NCBI GenBank assembly: GCA_903909435.1
Contig: CAIVVT010000113.1
Span: 1-33,722, forward strand
Source: an uncultured Acidobacteriia bacterium
GTDB lineage: Bacteria > Acidobacteriota > Terriglobia > Bryobacterales > Bryobacteraceae
Length of the DNA: 33,722 nt
Direction: 5' to 3'
Shown piece by piece: positions 15,453 through 23,871 of this stretch (the first letter of the stretch is position 1; each line of letters opens with the position of its first letter). The notes below the pieces were generated by a model, which saw nothing but the letters and a program-made list of their open reading frames with translations, had not been told where the DNA came from and searched no databases. The translations under genes were made by a program, and so were the position numbers.

Positions 15453-18400
15453 ATGGACCCAGAGCAAATCAAAACCGTACGGAACCAGTTGGGAATGTCG
15501 CAGCAAGCTTTTGCAGCCGCCCTCGGCGTTTCGTTCGCAACCGTCAACCGCTGGGAGAACGGGAAAGCCAAGCCGCAGAAGGATCGCATCGACCGGATTA
15601 AGGCCTTCCTCCATGGAGAATCCACGGAAGTGGAAGTACCGCTTTCCCTACCAGCGATGCCGGTGCGCCTGGATTTCGAAGGGGATGCCGACGCAGTGAA
15701 ACTCGTGGTGGATGCCAACCGGCTCCAAAACGGCCATCTCTTCAATAAGGCGTTTGGCCTGGAGCTCTCCCGCGTCGTCCCCTTGCCGCACCAGAGGATC
15801 GCCGTCTACGAGCAGTTGCTGCCGCAGAACCCTCTCCGCTTCCTGCTCGCCGATGACGCCGGCGCCGGCAAGACGATCATGACCGGGCTTTACATCCGCG
15901 AAATGATCAACCGCGGCAGGCTAAAGCGGGCGATCATCTGTGCGCCCGCCGGGCTGACTTGGAACTGGCGGCGTGAGCTGCGGCACTTCTTTGATCTGGA
16001 ATTCACGATCCTGCGCGGCGCGGATTTTGCAAAGGGCGATCCGCTGACGGAACCAGGTGCGGGGCTCTTCATCATCAGTGTCGACACCGCCGCAACGGAC
16101 GCGGTGCGCGAGCGCCTGAGTGCGCTCAACCTACCAAGGTTCGACCTGGCCGTGTTCGACGAGGCTCACAAGTTGTCATGGGGTGATCCAAATCGTCCGG
16201 ACAGCAAGACCCGGCGATACCGTTTGGCCGAGGCACTGAGCCAGCGCGCCACCCATTTGCTTTTGCTTACTGCAACCCCACACATGGGCAAGCGGTTCCC
16301 GTATTACGCCCTCTGGCGTCTGCTGGATTCGAAAGTCCTTTCCACCCAGGATGCCTTCGATGCCCTCGTTCCCGAGAAGCGCACCAAGTATTTCATCCGG
16401 CGGCTGAAAGAGGAGATGGTCGATTATCACGGGCAGCCGATTTACAAACCCCGCCTCTGCCAAACCATTACCTTCCGGCTGTCCTCAGCGGAACAGCGGT
16501 TTTACGACTCGGCTACCGACTACCTGAAGTGGAGCTACGAGAATAATCGGACCAGCAACAAGAATGCGGCCGCCATGGTCGTGGCTGTCTTGCAGCGCCG
16601 ATTGGCCAGTTCCACCTACGCGATGCTCGAATCGCTCAAGCGGCGGCGGCAACGGATTACGGACAGCGTGCCCGCGGGCTCAGCCCAGGTTTCCCTGGAG
16701 AAGATCACTTCCTACTTCGACACCAGCACGGCAGACGAATACGGCCAGGAAGGCGACGGTTACGAAACCGAAGAGGGCGTGGAGAATCAGGCTCTCTCCC
16801 TGGCCCGCCCGGCGAACGCCAAGCAACTCCAGAAGGAGCTTGAGTACATCGATCTGGTGATGAGTCTCGGCGACCAGGTTCGAGAACTGCAGCAGGAGAC
16901 CAAGTTTCTGAAGCTGCGGGAGCTGATCGAGTCCTCCGATTTCCGTAATCAGCAGTTGCTGATCTTCACCGAACACAGGGACACCCTCGAGTACCTCCGG
17001 CAGCGCTTCGAGGCGCTGGGCTACACCGGCCAGCTCGCTTACATCCACGGTGGCCTGGACGTCGAAGAGCGCGAGAAGCAGCGCATCTTCTTTATGCCCG
17101 CCGAGATCCGGCGGGAGCAGGGCATCAAGAATCCAGATGCTCCGGTCGCGCGGTTCATGCTGGCGACGGACGCCGCCGGTGAAGGCATCAACCTTCAGTT
17201 CGCCTGGATCATGGTGAACTTCGACATCCCCTGGAACCCCGCCCGGCTGGAACAGCGCATGGGTCGCCTCCATCGCTTCGGCCAGCGCCACGCCGAAGTT
17301 CGCATCTTCAATATGGTGGCCGAGGGCACGCGCGAGGGCGATGTTCTGATTACGCTGCTCAACAAACTCGATGAGGCGCGCAAGGACCTTTGCAGCGACA
17401 AGGTCTTCGACGTCATCGGCCAGCAACTGGAAGAAGTTTCGCTCCGTGACCTCATGAGAGATGCGCTGTTCGAGACGGCCCCCTACTCGGCGCAGAAGAA
17501 ATTCGACTCGCTCTTTGCCACGCAGCGGCTTCGTGTGGCGATGGAAGAACAGCGCAAAACCGCTTCGACCTACGGCGACGTGGCCAAACGCCTGGGCCAA
17601 TTGAACAGCGAGATCGAAATCGAACGCTTCAACCGCCTGCTGCCTGCCTACATCCAGAACTTCATCGACAAGGCGGCCCCCAAGCTGGGCATCCAGGTTG
17701 AGGGAGACGTTACCGAATCCGCCCGGTTCGCACCTTCAGGAGAGGCGGGCACCTGGCTGCGCAACCTCAGCTCGCGCTATCCCAACGGTCTTCCGGAGTT
17801 TCTTACCGTTCGCCGGGACTCTGTGATCCCCGGAATCGACAGCAGCCGCATCTGTTTCCTGCGTCCCGGCGACATCATCTTCGACGCTTTGTGCGACCAG
17901 GCAATAGCCAAGTTCCAGGGCGACGTCCAACGCGGTGTGGTCTTCTGCGATCCCGCGGCAGACCGCCCCTATTTCTTCGGCGTCTATGTCTGCCAGCTTG
18001 GAGAATCGGCTTTAGGCGATGGACGGACAGCCAAGACAAGTGGCTTCGACCGCCGCCTGATTGGAATTCGTTGGGACGAGTCCGGTGCGTTTTCGGCCGG
18101 CGCGCCGAATCATCTGCTCGCTCTCCAACCGGCGCCGAAGTCGCTGCTCTGGAAAGCGGGCAATCTGTTGCTGAATCCGGAGGAGAGCGCAGCCCGTGCC
18201 GACTCATATGCCCGGATGCTAGCCGAGACCACCTATCTCCAACAACTCCGCGCGGCATTGAGGGCGCAAACGGAAAGCGTGATGGATGATCTCCTGCGTG
18301 GGTTCGATTATCAGGGCGGTGCGCTGGCGGAAAAGCGCAGTGATCTGGCCCGACGAATCCGGCTGGGCGAGGAAGACCTAGTTACGCAACTGGAGGAAGT

Positions 18401-18923
18401 GAAGCAGCAACAAACGCTGCTGGACGCCGAGAAGGCGGAAGCCTTGCTGTATGAGCAAAGGCGCCCGGACCTCGTGGACGTCGTGAAACTGGAGCGGATC
18501 GCGCTTGCCATCGTTGTTCCCGATCCGACGCCGGAAGCGCGCGAGGCTTTTGACAAAGACATCGAAGCGATTGCGATGCGGATCGCCAGGAACTTCGAGA
18601 TCGACCATTATCAGGCTCGCGTGTTCGATGTCTCCTCCCCTCACCTCGCGCGCGGCTACGATCTGGAGAGCCACCGCGCGAACGGCGACAAAGTTGTAAT
18701 CGAGGTTAAGGGCCGCGCCGGGCGCGGGCAGGTCCAGCTAACCGACAACGAATGGCCGACGGCCGCGAACGTTCGAGAGAAGTACTGGCTTTATGTTGTC
18801 GTTGATTGTGCGACCGACCCAAAGCTCTTCCGTGTGCGGGACCCAATCCGGCTGGCCTTCAAGACGCGGCAATCCTTCAACATCAACATTGGCGATGTGA
18901 TCAAGGATGCAGAACCCGAATGA
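15453..18923 (+). CDS. SNF2-like helicase with N-terminal XRE HTH and C-terminal DUF3883
   Basis: An 1156-aa protein. Residues 1-55 form an XRE-type HTH ('MSQQAFAAALGVSFATVNRW'). The helicase core has Walker A 'DDAGAGKT' (134-141), a DEAH box 'FDEAHKLS' (235-242), 'LLTATPHMGK' (271-280), 'ATDAAGEGIN' (571-580) and 'QRMGRLHRFGQ' (601-611), i.e. all the main superfamily 2 motifs. The C-terminal end (about 1055-1130) is DUF3883-like, with 'ARGYDLESHRANGDKVVIEV', a nuclease-like fold common in defence proteins. AAGAG 8 bp upstream supports the ATG. It begins an operon with a DUF1156 methyltransferase and a DUF499 ATPase, so it is most likely the helicase or translocase of an antiviral modification system. 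The fused HTH is unusual for such helicases. Confidence 0.9.
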   Translation: MDPEQIKTVRNQLGMSQQAFAAALGVSFATVNRWENGKAKPQKDRIDRIKAFLHGESTEVEVPLSLPAMPVRLDFEGDADAVKLVVDANRLQNGHLFNKAFGLELSRVVPLPHQRIAVYEQLLPQNPLRFLLADDAGAGKTIMTGLYIREMINRGRLKRAIICAPAGLTWNWRRELRHFFDLEFTILRGADFAKGDPLTEPGAGLFIISVDTAATDAVRERLSALNLPRFDLAVFDEAHKLSWGDPNRPDSKTRRYRLAEALSQRATHLLLLTATPHMGKRFPYYALWRLLDSKVLSTQDAFDALVPEKRTKYFIRRLKEEMVDYHGQPIYKPRLCQTITFRLSSAEQRFYDSATDYLKWSYENNRTSNKNAAAMVVAVLQRRLASSTYAMLESLKRRRQRITDSVPAGSAQVSLEKITSYFDTSTADEYGQEGDGYETEEGVENQALSLARPANAKQLQKELEYIDLVMSLGDQVRELQQETKFLKLRELIESSDFRNQQLLIFTEHRDTLEYLRQRFEALGYTGQLAYIHGGLDVEEREKQRIFFMPAEIRREQGIKNPDAPVARFMLATDAAGEGINLQFAWIMVNFDIPWNPARLEQRMGRLHRFGQRHAEVRIFNMVAEGTREGDVLITLLNKLDEARKDLCSDKVFDVIGQQLEEVSLRDLMRDALFETAPYSAQKKFDSLFATQRLRVAMEEQRKTASTYGDVAKRLGQLNSEIEIERFNRLLPAYIQNFIDKAAPKLGIQVEGDVTESARFAPSGEAGTWLRNLSSRYPNGLPEFLTVRRDSVIPGIDSSRICFLRPGDIIFDALCDQAIAKFQGDVQRGVVFCDPAADRPYFFGVYVCQLGESALGDGRTAKTSGFDRRLIGIRWDESGAFSAGAPNHLLALQPAPKSLLWKAGNLLLNPEESAARADSYARMLAETTYLQQLRAALRAQTESVMDDLLRGFDYQGGALAEKRSDLARRIRLGEEDLVTQLEEVKQQQTLLDAEKAEALLYEQRRPDLVDVVKLERIALAIVVPDPTPEAREAFDKDIEAIAMRIARNFEIDHYQARVFDVSSPHLARGYDLESHRANGDKVVIEVKGRAGRGQVQLTDNEWPTAANVREKYWLYVVVDCATDPKLFRVRDPIRLAFKTRQSFNINIGDVIKDAEPE

Positions 18924-18995
18924 TGGGTAAGTGCCAGGTCGAGGGGCTGATCGAAGAAATGAGCCTGAACTCAGCGCTGGAGGTCTAACGTCTCA

Positions 18996-20621
18996 ATGCC
19001 GAATCTTTATTCCATCCAATTCGAAGTCGTTACCACCGATGGGCGGAGAGCAGATGCCCTGCTAACTGAAATCTTAAATCGCGTCTCCAACTGGGTGGAG
19101 GAGAAGTATACCAGGTCGTGGAACAGCTCATGTGCTTTCCCGTCGGCGAACACGATGGCGGAACCGCTGCCAGGTCATTCCATTCACCACTCCCGTCAGG
19201 CTGTCGCCGGCGGAGCCCTGGTTCGCGTTCGCTGGATACATCCAGATGACAGGGATGCGTCGATGCGGTGGACCACCGACATCACCCTCGCCTGGTTGGA
19301 TGACCGAATCCAGTTCGCCCTGCAGCTTGGCTCGGCCTCAACGTCCTTTGTGGTGCGTCCTGCCTGGATGTCGATCGGACGGCCGCGGGTTGTCACGGAA
19401 ATACTAACGAATTACTCTTGCTGGGCCGGCCCGCGCCCCATCCTTTCCCACAAACAAGTGGTTGAGGCGTCGGATGTGCCGGCCTTCGTCGAGGAGATCC
19501 TTCTGGATGACAAACGAACTCTGCCTGTCGTCGTCGTGTCCCATGACCGGTTCAAGGATCAGCCAAATGTCGACCCGGATAGATTGCATCGTGAGCTTCT
19601 GGGGTTCGCGCACGTAGCGGTCCTCGACAAATGGGCTGCCTTCCGACTAACTGATAGCTTGGGCAAGTCCCTTTCTTGTTTCAACGGCTGCGTCCGAATC
19701 TACTGGCCGGGGCTTATCCGCACTTCTGATCCGATGGAGCACGAACTCTACTTTCAGGTACAAATCGAGAAGTTCGAGTTTTCAGTGAAGCCCCTTCAAC
19801 GGCGGCTGTTCGTCTTCTTGTCGAAAGTTTCGGCATTCCGCTTCGCTGATGGAGAAGTAATTCGCGCCATCCAGGCGAGAATTGACGCCGAGCGGTTGGC
19901 CCAATCCGAACGGGCTCGTAAGCAGATTCAACAAGGAGCGAGCGACGCCAACACACTGCAGGAATTGCAACCGCTCCATGAAATGGCGATGGAAGAAAAT
20001 GCCTCGCTTCTCGAACAGCTGAAGCAACTGGAGAAAGAGAAAGCGGACTTGGCACTCGAGTTGAGCACGGTCAAGTCTAACTGGAACCTGTTCCAGCAGC
20101 ACCAGGCGCTCAGCTCTGAAGACGAGGCGGCGGCTGCTCAGGAACCGGAGGAAATCGAGCCAGAATCTGCGCTCGCCGCGCTGGAGCAAGCCGAGCGTGA
20201 GTTTGGCGAAGATCTCCTGGTCCTTGAATCTGCCAAGCACGCTGCCGGCGCTTCGGAGTTCGCACGGCCCGAAGAAGTTTACCAGGCACTGATGGCAATC
20301 AGGGACGTCGGGAACCTGTATTTCGACACCGTCCGCACAGGATCATCGATGGGCGGTTGGTCCGAGCAGCTAGCCAAGCGTGGCTTCACACAATATTCGC
20401 AGACCGAGAGTGACACGGTGAAGAACGACTACCGCAAGTACGGGCGATATCGGGAATTCACGTTTAACGGCTCCAAAAGGAAGATCTTCCAGCACGTTGA
20501 TCTCGGTGGCGGGGACCGAAAGAACTGTCTCCAGATTTACTTCGAAGCCGACCGAAAGCTCGCCAGGATTATCATCGCGCACTGCGGGGAGCATCTCCCC
20601 TTTCCGCGACAGAGAACCTGA
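18996..20621 (+). CDS. unknown 541-aa defence-operon protein with coiled coil and RelE-like tail
   Basis: The N-terminal domain (about 1-280) has a conserved-looking core: 'LPVVVVSHDRF', 'LHRELLGFAHVAVLDKWAAF' and 'LSCFNGCVRIYWPG'. A long charged coiled coil (about 300-400, 'NASLLEQLKQLEKEKADLAL') follows. The last 80 residues contain 'FTFNGSKRKIFQHVDLGG', 'NCLQIYFEAD' and 'ARIIIAHCGEHLP', reminiscent of RelE/ParE-type toxin barrels. No full-length family is recognised. It is embedded between the helicase and methyltransferase genes (72 bp and 48 bp gaps), as accessory genes often are in Hma-type loci. An effector or nuclease role is plausible from the tail but unproven; GGAGG about 12 bp upstream is a loosely spaced ribosome binding site. 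Confidence 0.8.
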   Translation: MPNLYSIQFEVVTTDGRRADALLTEILNRVSNWVEEKYTRSWNSSCAFPSANTMAEPLPGHSIHHSRQAVAGGALVRVRWIHPDDRDASMRWTTDITLAWLDDRIQFALQLGSASTSFVVRPAWMSIGRPRVVTEILTNYSCWAGPRPILSHKQVVEASDVPAFVEEILLDDKRTLPVVVVSHDRFKDQPNVDPDRLHRELLGFAHVAVLDKWAAFRLTDSLGKSLSCFNGCVRIYWPGLIRTSDPMEHELYFQVQIEKFEFSVKPLQRRLFVFLSKVSAFRFADGEVIRAIQARIDAERLAQSERARKQIQQGASDANTLQELQPLHEMAMEENASLLEQLKQLEKEKADLALELSTVKSNWNLFQQHQALSSEDEAAAAQEPEEIEPESALAALEQAEREFGEDLLVLESAKHAAGASEFARPEEVYQALMAIRDVGNLYFDTVRTGSSMGGWSEQLAKRGFTQYSQTESDTVKNDYRKYGRYREFTFNGSKRKIFQHVDLGGGDRKNCLQIYFEADRKLARIIIAHCGEHLPFPRQRT

Positions 20622-20669
20622 TGCACTGATGGGATAGCGAGTTTTAGATGGGAGTAGAGGATTGAATCG

Positions 20670-23600
20670 ATGAACGACAAGCCACGGCTAATCGAAGTAG
20701 CGTTTCCATTGAAGCAGGCGTCGATCGCCAGCGTCCACGAAAAGAACGTCAGACACGGTCACATCTCGACGCTGCACATATGGCCTGCGCGGCGGCCGCT
20801 GGCTGCGTGTCGCGCCGCGTTGCTTGCAACTCTCCTCCCCGATCCGGGAGACCCCGAGAAACGGAAAGAACTACTGGCCAAGATTGGCGGCAAGATCGTC
20901 AACAAGCCCGTCGAGGATACGGACGACGACGGAAATTGTGTTGTTGAAGACAAGGAGTTCGTCGAGGATGGAATTCTCGGATGGGGACAAGAGGATGAAC
21001 ATGCTCTCGCTGAGCTGCGAGATGAGATACGCCAATTTCATGGTGGGAGCGCCCCTAGGGTACTGGACCCGTTCGCCGGCGGTGGAGCCATTCCACTTGA
21101 AGCGATGCGTTTGGGGTGCGAGGTAACCGCGTGCGACCTGAGCCCTGTTGCCTGGTTCGTTCTGAAATGCACTCTCGAATACCCACAGCGGTTCGCGGGG
21201 AAAACCTGGGCCTTGCCAGACTTCGTGAGGGAATGGCCGGACTTCCTAGAGGATTTTCTGGCCGGGAAGTCGAAGAAGCGTAAGACCAACCGGAAGGCGC
21301 ATTTTACTGACCCCACACAGCTGACCCTGATGAATCTGCCGGAAGCAGATCTTGCCTGGCACGTAAGAGCATGGGGCCAATGGGTGTTGCAGCGCGCCAT
21401 GGCCGAACTCAGTGCGCGATATCCAACGATAAACGGGGAGCCTACCGTCGCCTACCTGTGGGCGCGGACTGCGCGGGACAAGGCGAGCTCCGGCCAAATC
21501 CCACTTCTCAAGACCTTTTGGCTTTGCCCCAAAAAGGGTCGCCGAGTCGCTGTGTTGCCGGTCCCTAAGGAAGACAAATCGGGTGTCGAGTTTCACTTGC
21601 TTCAAGAGTCAGACCTGGCTGACCCACAGAAGGTGATTGACCAATTCTCGTTCTTGAAGAGTTGGGATATCACACCGATCAATTTCTTCGATTTCCTCAA
21701 GGCTGGCACAAAGAGTCCTTCGGGCATATGGAGCCCCATAAGCGGCCGCCCCGGACTTATTGCGTTGACGACAGATGACCTTCGTCGCCAGGGAAAGCAA
21801 GGCCTTTTAGGTGTTCAAATGACGGCGGCTGTAGTCGAAGCAACAAAGCCGGGCGGGAAACAGACCTACCGACGATATCGATTGCCTGACGCGGTTGAAT
21901 TGAAAGCTGCTTCCATAGAAAAGGAGGAACTAGAATCCGTCTTCGCCAAAATTCCCTTTGGAATCCCAGACGAGCTAGTCCCGCTGGGAAGCAGCCGGCG
22001 AGGAGGGGGTTCTGCTTTCACAGTTCCTACCTTTGGATTTGATCAATGGTGCAAGCTGTTTACCAGCCGTCAACTCTTGGCGCTCGGAACGATCGTGCAG
22101 CACAGCCGAATGGCGGCCGACCTGCTACTGAAGCGCAATGACGAAGCCAGTGAAGCAATCGCAGCATATCTCGCACTGATGGTGGATCGTGTCGCAGACC
22201 GGAGTAGTTCGATCTGCACTTGGACGGTAACCAGGGACTCTATACGGAATACCTTCGCCAGATTTGCACTTCCCGTAGCGTGGGACTTCGCGGAAGGCGT
22301 GCCTATCGCTGAAGCATCCGGAGGGTATCCAGGCCAAATCGAATTAGTCGCCAAGTTCCTTGACCACTCGCTGAGGATGGGCATTGCAGCCTCAACGCCG
22401 TCAATTGCACGACGATCGGCAATCGTTCCGCAGTCCTCAAATTACGACGTCATCATCACCGACCCGCCTTACTACGATGCCATTCCGTATTCCGACTTGA
22501 TGGACTTTTTCTATGTTTGGCTGCGCCGCTGCCTGTACGGAATCTCTCCAGACGTTGATGCCGCTTTTCACGAGCCTCTTGGACCAAAGTGGGATCACAA
22601 GACGAACGATGGTGAGATTATCGACGACTCAAGCCGCTTCGGCGGTGACAATGACAAGTCAAAGCAGGTTTACGAAGACGGGATGTTCCGTGCGTTCCTG
22701 GCGTGCAATGAGGCACTCAAGCCGGGCGGCCGCTTGGTGGTCGTTTTCGCCAACAAACAGTCCGATGCCTGGGAAACGCTAGTTTCCGCTATGATTCGGG
22801 CCGGCTTTGTGGTTGACGGAAGCTGGCCAATTCAGACCGAAATGCCCAACCGCACGCGAGGCGTCAGTTCCGCTGCATTATCCTCTTCTGTCTGGATAGT
22901 CTGTCGAAAGCGCGAAAAGACGGTCCCGGCGGGATGGCAGGAGCAAGTAATCGATAAGATGAAGGCCATCCTGTTCGATCCGCGAGAGCCGCTAGGCGGG
23001 GTCAATATTCTTCAGTACTATTTTGACCTTGGCATTCAAGGTCCCGACTTCATCTGGGCCGCTCTCGGACCTGCCCTAGAAGCATACAGCGCCCATCCTT
23101 ACGTCAAGAAGACCGGTGGCGGTGTGATGAAGGTGGAGGAGTTCCTGAGCGAAGTGAGAAAGCTCGTGCTGCATTTCAGCCTGGGAGAGCTTCCGGGATT
23201 CCGCGATGTCCAGAAGGAGACGCAGGGCCGAGGTGAGAGCCTCGAGATTGATTCCGTCACCCAGTACTATCTTCTCCACAGGGCATACTTCCGTTTGGAC
23301 CCCACGCCTGCTGGGGCATGCATCCTATTCGCAAATGCCTGCGGGAAGAACGAAACCGAGTTGAAGGTGGTCTGGAATATTCTCGAACAGGGCGGCAAAC
23401 CAAAGAAGGGGCGGCCGCGCAAGGAAGAAGACGAGAGCGAGGACGTCACGGACGACGCGCCCGAGGGCAAAGGGAATGAGTACCGACTGCTGGCGTGGCA
23501 AGAGCGCACATCCGCCGAGGGGCTCGGCGAAAGCAAGGCCGGCAACCCCGCACCCTTGATCGATAAGCTGCACCGTTTGATGTTCTTGTTTGATCGAGGA

Positions 23601-23846
23601 CGAACGGTGGAAGTACAGCAGCTTTTTGAGAGATGGGGGCTCGCGAATGAGAAGGCGTTCAAGCCCATGCTTCAGGCCGTCCGGGAACTCGCGTTGCGCG
23701 ACAAGCAGGAGGGGGAGCGCAGACTGGTCGAGGCGCTTGCGTCTCAGCTTCGGATGAACAGAAAGACCATCATGGTCGCCAACGAAATGAAGGAAGTGCC
23801 TCTGTTCGATTCGGTGGAGAATATCGGCCAGGTGCTGATCAACTAG
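20670..23846 (+). CDS. DUF1156-containing DNA methyltransferase
   Basis: A 1058-aa protein. The N-terminus 'LIEVAFPLKQASIASVHEKN' with 'STLHIWPARRPLAACRAALL' is the DUF1156 signature. The AdoMet motif 'VLDPFAGGGAIPLEA' lies at about 131-145, and the catalytic motif 'DVIITDPPYYDAIPYSD' at about 594-610, with a large insertion between them, as in COG1743 proteins. A Lys/Glu-rich linker and a helical C-terminal tail follow. The family is predicted to methylate adenine in DNA and is the methyltransferase (PglXI-like) of BREX type 3 and of helicase-methylase-ATPase systems. GGAGTAGAGGA upstream supports the start. It is 26 bp from the ATPase gene, so both belong to one transcript. Confidence 0.9.
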   Translation: MNDKPRLIEVAFPLKQASIASVHEKNVRHGHISTLHIWPARRPLAACRAALLATLLPDPGDPEKRKELLAKIGGKIVNKPVEDTDDDGNCVVEDKEFVEDGILGWGQEDEHALAELRDEIRQFHGGSAPRVLDPFAGGGAIPLEAMRLGCEVTACDLSPVAWFVLKCTLEYPQRFAGKTWALPDFVREWPDFLEDFLAGKSKKRKTNRKAHFTDPTQLTLMNLPEADLAWHVRAWGQWVLQRAMAELSARYPTINGEPTVAYLWARTARDKASSGQIPLLKTFWLCPKKGRRVAVLPVPKEDKSGVEFHLLQESDLADPQKVIDQFSFLKSWDITPINFFDFLKAGTKSPSGIWSPISGRPGLIALTTDDLRRQGKQGLLGVQMTAAVVEATKPGGKQTYRRYRLPDAVELKAASIEKEELESVFAKIPFGIPDELVPLGSSRRGGGSAFTVPTFGFDQWCKLFTSRQLLALGTIVQHSRMAADLLLKRNDEASEAIAAYLALMVDRVADRSSSICTWTVTRDSIRNTFARFALPVAWDFAEGVPIAEASGGYPGQIELVAKFLDHSLRMGIAASTPSIARRSAIVPQSSNYDVIITDPPYYDAIPYSDLMDFFYVWLRRCLYGISPDVDAAFHEPLGPKWDHKTNDGEIIDDSSRFGGDNDKSKQVYEDGMFRAFLACNEALKPGGRLVVVFANKQSDAWETLVSAMIRAGFVVDGSWPIQTEMPNRTRGVSSAALSSSVWIVCRKREKTVPAGWQEQVIDKMKAILFDPREPLGGVNILQYYFDLGIQGPDFIWAALGPALEAYSAHPYVKKTGGGVMKVEEFLSEVRKLVLHFSLGELPGFRDVQKETQGRGESLEIDSVTQYYLLHRAYFRLDPTPAGACILFANACGKNETELKVVWNILEQGGKPKKGRPRKEEDESEDVTDDAPEGKGNEYRLLAWQERTSAEGLGESKAGNPAPLIDKLHRLMFLFDRGRTVEVQQLFERWGLANEKAFKPMLQAVRELALRDKQEGERRLVEALASQLRMNRKTIMVANEMKEVPLFDSVENIGQVLIN

Positions 23847-23871
23847 GGAGCGGTAGAGAGAAAGCGTTGAT

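Noticed and set aside
16680..17600. 306-aa minus-strand frame inside the helicase gene
   Set aside because: Pure antisense of a well-supported helicase with all motifs intact.
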